Assembly: GCF_003046175.1 (NCBI RefSeq)
Contig: NZ_PZZM01000001.1
Coordinates: forward strand, 558,001-622,000
Direction of reading: 5' to 3'
Source: Bosea sp. 124
GTDB lineage: Bacteria; Pseudomonadota; Alphaproteobacteria; Rhizobiales; Beijerinckiaceae
Length of the DNA stretch: 64,000 nt
Every line of letters starts with the position of its first letter. The stretch's first letter is position 1. The notes beneath the pieces are model-generated. The model did no database searches. It had not been told where the DNA came from and saw only the letters and a program-made list of their open reading frames with translations. Below are positions 62,006-64,000 of the stretch, piece after piece. The position numbers and the translations under genes were made by a program.

Positions 62006-62341
62006 TCAGATCGCCGTGGCGCCAAGTTCGACGGCCCAATGCGCAAGCCGCCCTTTGAGGATGCGGTCGCGCAGGTAAGGATCGGTCTCCTCATCGAGCT
62101 GTTCGACCGGCTCCAGCACGAAATGCTCAGCACCGTGCAGCAGCCACGCCGCCTGCAAAGCGCGATGACGATGGCTGCCGTGGCGTAGCGTGAACCAGAT
62201 CCGGTTCTCGATCTTGTCGAGATTGGCCGCCTGCCCCACCCACGTCTGACCGCTGGCAAGGCAACGCACCCGGTAGATGCCGGTCGCGATCTTGCGCTCC
62301 TTGTAGGCGGCAATGGCCGCTTTCCTGTCCAAATCCGTCAT
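62006..62341 (-). CDS. GIY-YIG nuclease family protein
   Basis: A 111-residue single-domain protein: GIYRVRCLASGQTWVG is the GIY-YIG core (GIY then WVG), followed by the Arg of WFTLRHGSHRHRALQ and an acidic end (LEPVEQLDEETDPYLRDRIL). It has no other domain. Standalone members include UvrC-like and YhbQ-like nucleases; the cellular target is unknown. It is divergent from the DUF2239 gene. Confidence 0.86.
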   Translation of the reverse strand: MTDLDRKAAIAAYKERKIATGIYRVRCLASGQTWVGQAANLDKIENRIWFTLRHGSHRHRALQAAWLLHGAEHFVLEPVEQLDEETDPYLRDRILKGRLAHWAVELGATAI

Positions 62342-62380
62342 GGCTTTCGCTCGTGTTGTTTTTTCACTGGACAGGCAAAT

Positions 62381-62419
62381 ATCACCCGGGTATTAATCTG
62401 GCAAGTTTTTTACCCGGAT
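62381..62419. promoter_or_regulatory. two ACCCGG-type sites in the GIY-YIG/DUF2239 divergent promoter region
   Basis: ACCCGGGT (62384-62391) and TACCCGGAT (62411-62419) have centres 28 bp apart in an otherwise AT-rich 88-bp divergent spacer. The shared core ACCCGG flanked by A/T resembles an operator, and both promoters must lie here. No cognate regulator is evident nearby. Confidence 0.4.
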
Positions 62420-62429
62420 CAAATTGCGC

Positions 62430-63062
62430 ATGACTGACAACCACTCACTGGAAACGCCGTTCCGCTCTTGCACCGCGTTTCAGGACGACCGCCTGCTCTC
62501 CTCGGGCTCGCCCCGCGATGTCGCCGTCGCGGTGCAGACGGCGACGCTCGCCCATCCGGCCGCGTCGATCCTGACTTTCGACGACCGATCCGGAGCCGTG
62601 ATCGACTTCGATCTGCGCGGTTCGGCGGCCGAAGTGCAGGCGCGACTGGCAGGGCTGCCGGAGGGCACTTCCGCTGTCGATGCGGCTTCGTCCGAAACGG
62701 CATCGCGCGGCCGCGGTCGCCCCAGGCTCGGCGTGGTCTCGCGCGAGGTCACGCTGCTTCCGCGTCATTGGGACTGGCTGGCGGCGCAATCGGGCGGCGC
62801 CTCGCATGCCCTACGACGTCTCGTCGAGGAGGCGCGGCTGCGCGATGGCGGACAAAGCCGCCAGCGCCTCGCACGCGAGGCGGCCTACTGCTTCATGTCG
62901 GCGATGGCGGGAAACCGGCCCGGTTTCGAGGAGGCGTCACGCGCGCTTTTCGCAGGCGATGAAGCGCGGTTCCTGACGGAAGTCGCCAGCTGGCCCGAGG
63001 ATATCCGAAAGCACATCCATCGGCTCGGCTGGGGCGCGGCGCAGGCAGGCCCGAGCGGATGA
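62430..63062 (+). CDS. DUF2239 family protein
   Basis: A 210-residue protein from ATG 62430 (MTDNHSLETPFRSCTAFQDD). Key stretches are SILTFDDRSGAVIDFDLRGS, GRGRPRLGVVSREVTLLPRH (a helix-initiating basic region) and the Ala/Arg-rich C-terminal helices (AREAAYCFMSAMAGNRPGFE). It is recognisably DUF2239, often annotated without function. The basic GRGRPRLG segment hints at nucleic acid binding. It shares a divergent promoter region with the GIY-YIG gene. Confidence 0.85.
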   Translation: MTDNHSLETPFRSCTAFQDDRLLSSGSPRDVAVAVQTATLAHPAASILTFDDRSGAVIDFDLRGSAAEVQARLAGLPEGTSAVDAASSETASRGRGRPRLGVVSREVTLLPRHWDWLAAQSGGASHALRRLVEEARLRDGGQSRQRLAREAAYCFMSAMAGNRPGFEEASRALFAGDEARFLTEVASWPEDIRKHIHRLGWGAAQAGPSG

Positions 63063-63063
63063 A

Positions 63064-63708
63064 TTACCCGCGTAGCGCCTTGAAGGCGTCGTGCGCTTCC
63101 CTGGCCAGTTGCGTCACCCGCTTCCAGTCACCGGAAGCGATGGCATCGGCCGGGACGAGCCAGGAACCGCCGACGCAGATGACCTGCGGCAAGGCGAGGT
63201 AGGACGACAGGTTGGCGAGGCCGACGCCGCCGGTCGGGCAGAAACTCATCTGCGGGAAGGGGCCCGACAGCGCCTTCAGCGCCGGCGGCCCCCCGGCCGT
63301 CTCGGCCGGGAAGAACTTGGCGACGGTGCGGCCGGCCGCGACGGCGCGCATGCAGTCCGAAGCGGTGGCGACGCCCGGCAGCCAGGGCAGACCGGCCTCC
63401 TTCAGCGCGGCATCAACGCTTTCGCTGAAGCCGGGGCTGACAACGGCCTTCGCGCCGGCATCCCTGACCTGCGCGACCTGAGCCGGGGTCACGACCGTGC
63501 CGGCCACGGGCAGCGCGGCCGGCACCGACTTCGCGATGGCCTCGAGCGCCGCAAGCCCGGCCGGGCGCCGCAGCGTGACCTCGACCACGTCGATCCCGCC
63601 GGCGACGAGAGCATGGGCCAAATCGATGGCGCGCGAGGCGTCCTCGATCACCACGACCGGAATCACGCCACAGGCCTTGAGCCGGGCAATCGCGGCAGTC
63701 TCGTCCAT
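63064..63708 (-). CDS. eda: 2-keto-3-deoxy-6-phosphogluconate aldolase (KDPG/KHG aldolase)
   Basis: A 214-residue class I aldolase from ATG 63708; a 12-residue longer form from 63744 is possible. The Schiff-base Lys is in AKFFPAETAGG, the catalytic Glu in VVEVTLRRPAG, and the substrate loop in FCPTGGVGLANL. It splits KDPG to pyruvate and glyceraldehyde-3-phosphate in the Entner-Doudoroff pathway. It follows a probable 6-phosphogluconolactonase gene in the same direction. Confidence 0.94.
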   Translation of the reverse strand: MDETAAIARLKACGVIPVVVIEDASRAIDLAHALVAGGIDVVEVTLRRPAGLAALEAIAKSVPAALPVAGTVVTPAQVAQVRDAGAKAVVSPGFSESVDAALKEAGLPWLPGVATASDCMRAVAAGRTVAKFFPAETAGGPPALKALSGPFPQMSFCPTGGVGLANLSSYLALPQVICVGGSWLVPADAIASGDWKRVTQLAREAHDAFKALRG

Positions 63709-63764
63709 ATTCTCGTCTTTCAATCGATTTGAACGGCGATCCATTTGACCGAAGCCTGGCGGGT

Positions 63765-64000
63765 CTACTCTTTCGCCCAGTAGACGTCGAGCCCCCGTTC
63801 CCGGCCCAGCAGGAGATCGACCGGAAGCGGAGCGGTGCGTCCGGGCGCGGTCTTCAGGACGGCCTCCTTGACCGCGCCGGAGACCAGCAGGCTCGCCCAG
63901 CCGGCACCGGCGAGACGCGCCGGCGACAGGGACAGGCGCGGCGGCAGGCCGGGCGGGCGGGCGACGACGATGCCGCTGTCGGGCGCGGCCAGGAACGCCG
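63765..64000 (-). CDS. pgl: 3' end of a probable 6-phosphogluconolactonase
   Basis: The minus strand from the right edge to TAG 63765 encodes about 78 residues, ending PLPVDLLLGRERGLDVYWAK plus one residue. The segment LPPRLSLSPARLAGAGWASL then LLVSGAVKEAVL and the D-V-Y-W tail fit the C-terminus of DevB-type 6-phosphogluconolactonase, the enzyme hydrolysing 6-phosphogluconolactone before the dehydratase and aldolase. The assignment rests on a partial sequence and on the adjacent eda gene. Confidence 0.6.
   Translation of the reverse strand, partial: AFLAAPDSGIVVARPPGLPPRLSLSPARLAGAGWASLLVSGAVKEAVLKTAPGRTAPLPVDLLLGRERGLDVYWAKE

Overview
The window is about 64 kb of GC-rich chromosomal DNA from an alphaproteobacterium, most likely of the order Hyphomicrobiales (Rhizobiales), with a Bosea/Methylobacterium-like flavour. 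The inference rests on a PodJ-like polarity protein, the TauE/TIGR02186 pair, DUF2239, DUF3305/3306, a Tat-exported formate dehydrogenase of the FdnG/FdoG class, short rhizobial-style intergenic palindromes and very high GC at third codon positions. I see no rRNA, tRNA, CRISPR, transposase, phage or plasmid genes. The stretch looks like ordinary chromosome with one functionally dense accessory region.

Layout. 0-11 kb (mostly minus strand): housekeeping genes, namely the start of mutL, a paired M16 protease, lspA, ileS, ribF, a MaoC hydratase, a single-domain CheY-like regulator (plus strand) and a HAD phosphatase. 11-15 kb: two signalling-type membrane proteins, a degenerate EAL protein and a DNA-binding-domain/TPR protein. 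15-17.5 kb: beta-alanine:pyruvate transaminase, a YefM-YoeB toxin-antitoxin pair and a peptide-deformylase homologue that has lost metal ligands. 17.4-23.6 kb: a fatty-acid beta-oxidation operon (acyl-CoA dehydrogenase, thiolase, FadJ) with a clear promoter and a MerR regulator upstream. 23.9-29.2 kb: PodJ-like protein and a TauE/SafE exporter coupled to a TIGR02186 protein.

29-49 kb is a large formate dehydrogenase/molybdenum cofactor region. The minus strand carries, in transcription order, a lipoate-ligase-like protein, DUF6505, DUF6352, DUF3305, DUF3306, a tiny coupled ORF, an HTH-TorD fusion, a small Tat protein, FDH alpha, beta and gamma, a strong terminator, then mobB and moeA. A polyferredoxin diverges from this operon. 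Beyond it lie a WD40-cytochrome c fusion, a TusA-like sulfur carrier, an Mrp/ApbC Fe-S carrier, and a second minus-strand operon (DUF2478, fdhD, mobA, a 41-aa membrane protein). Together these cover cofactor synthesis (MoeA/MobA/MobB), sulfuration (FdhD, TusA), Fe-S loading (Mrp), chaperoning before Tat export (TorD-like), the enzyme itself, and several conserved proteins of unknown role. This is the best candidate for an incompletely described system.

49-64 kb: an O-antigen-ligase-like membrane protein, then a peptide/amino-acid scavenging locus. ArgE-like deacylase and DppABCDF lie on the minus strand, divergent from a threonine dehydratase-like enzyme, a cupin, an M20 amidohydrolase and an LhgO-like FAD oxidase. 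After these come a GIY-YIG/DUF2239 divergent pair and the end of an Entner-Doudoroff locus (eda and the 3' end of a probable pgl).
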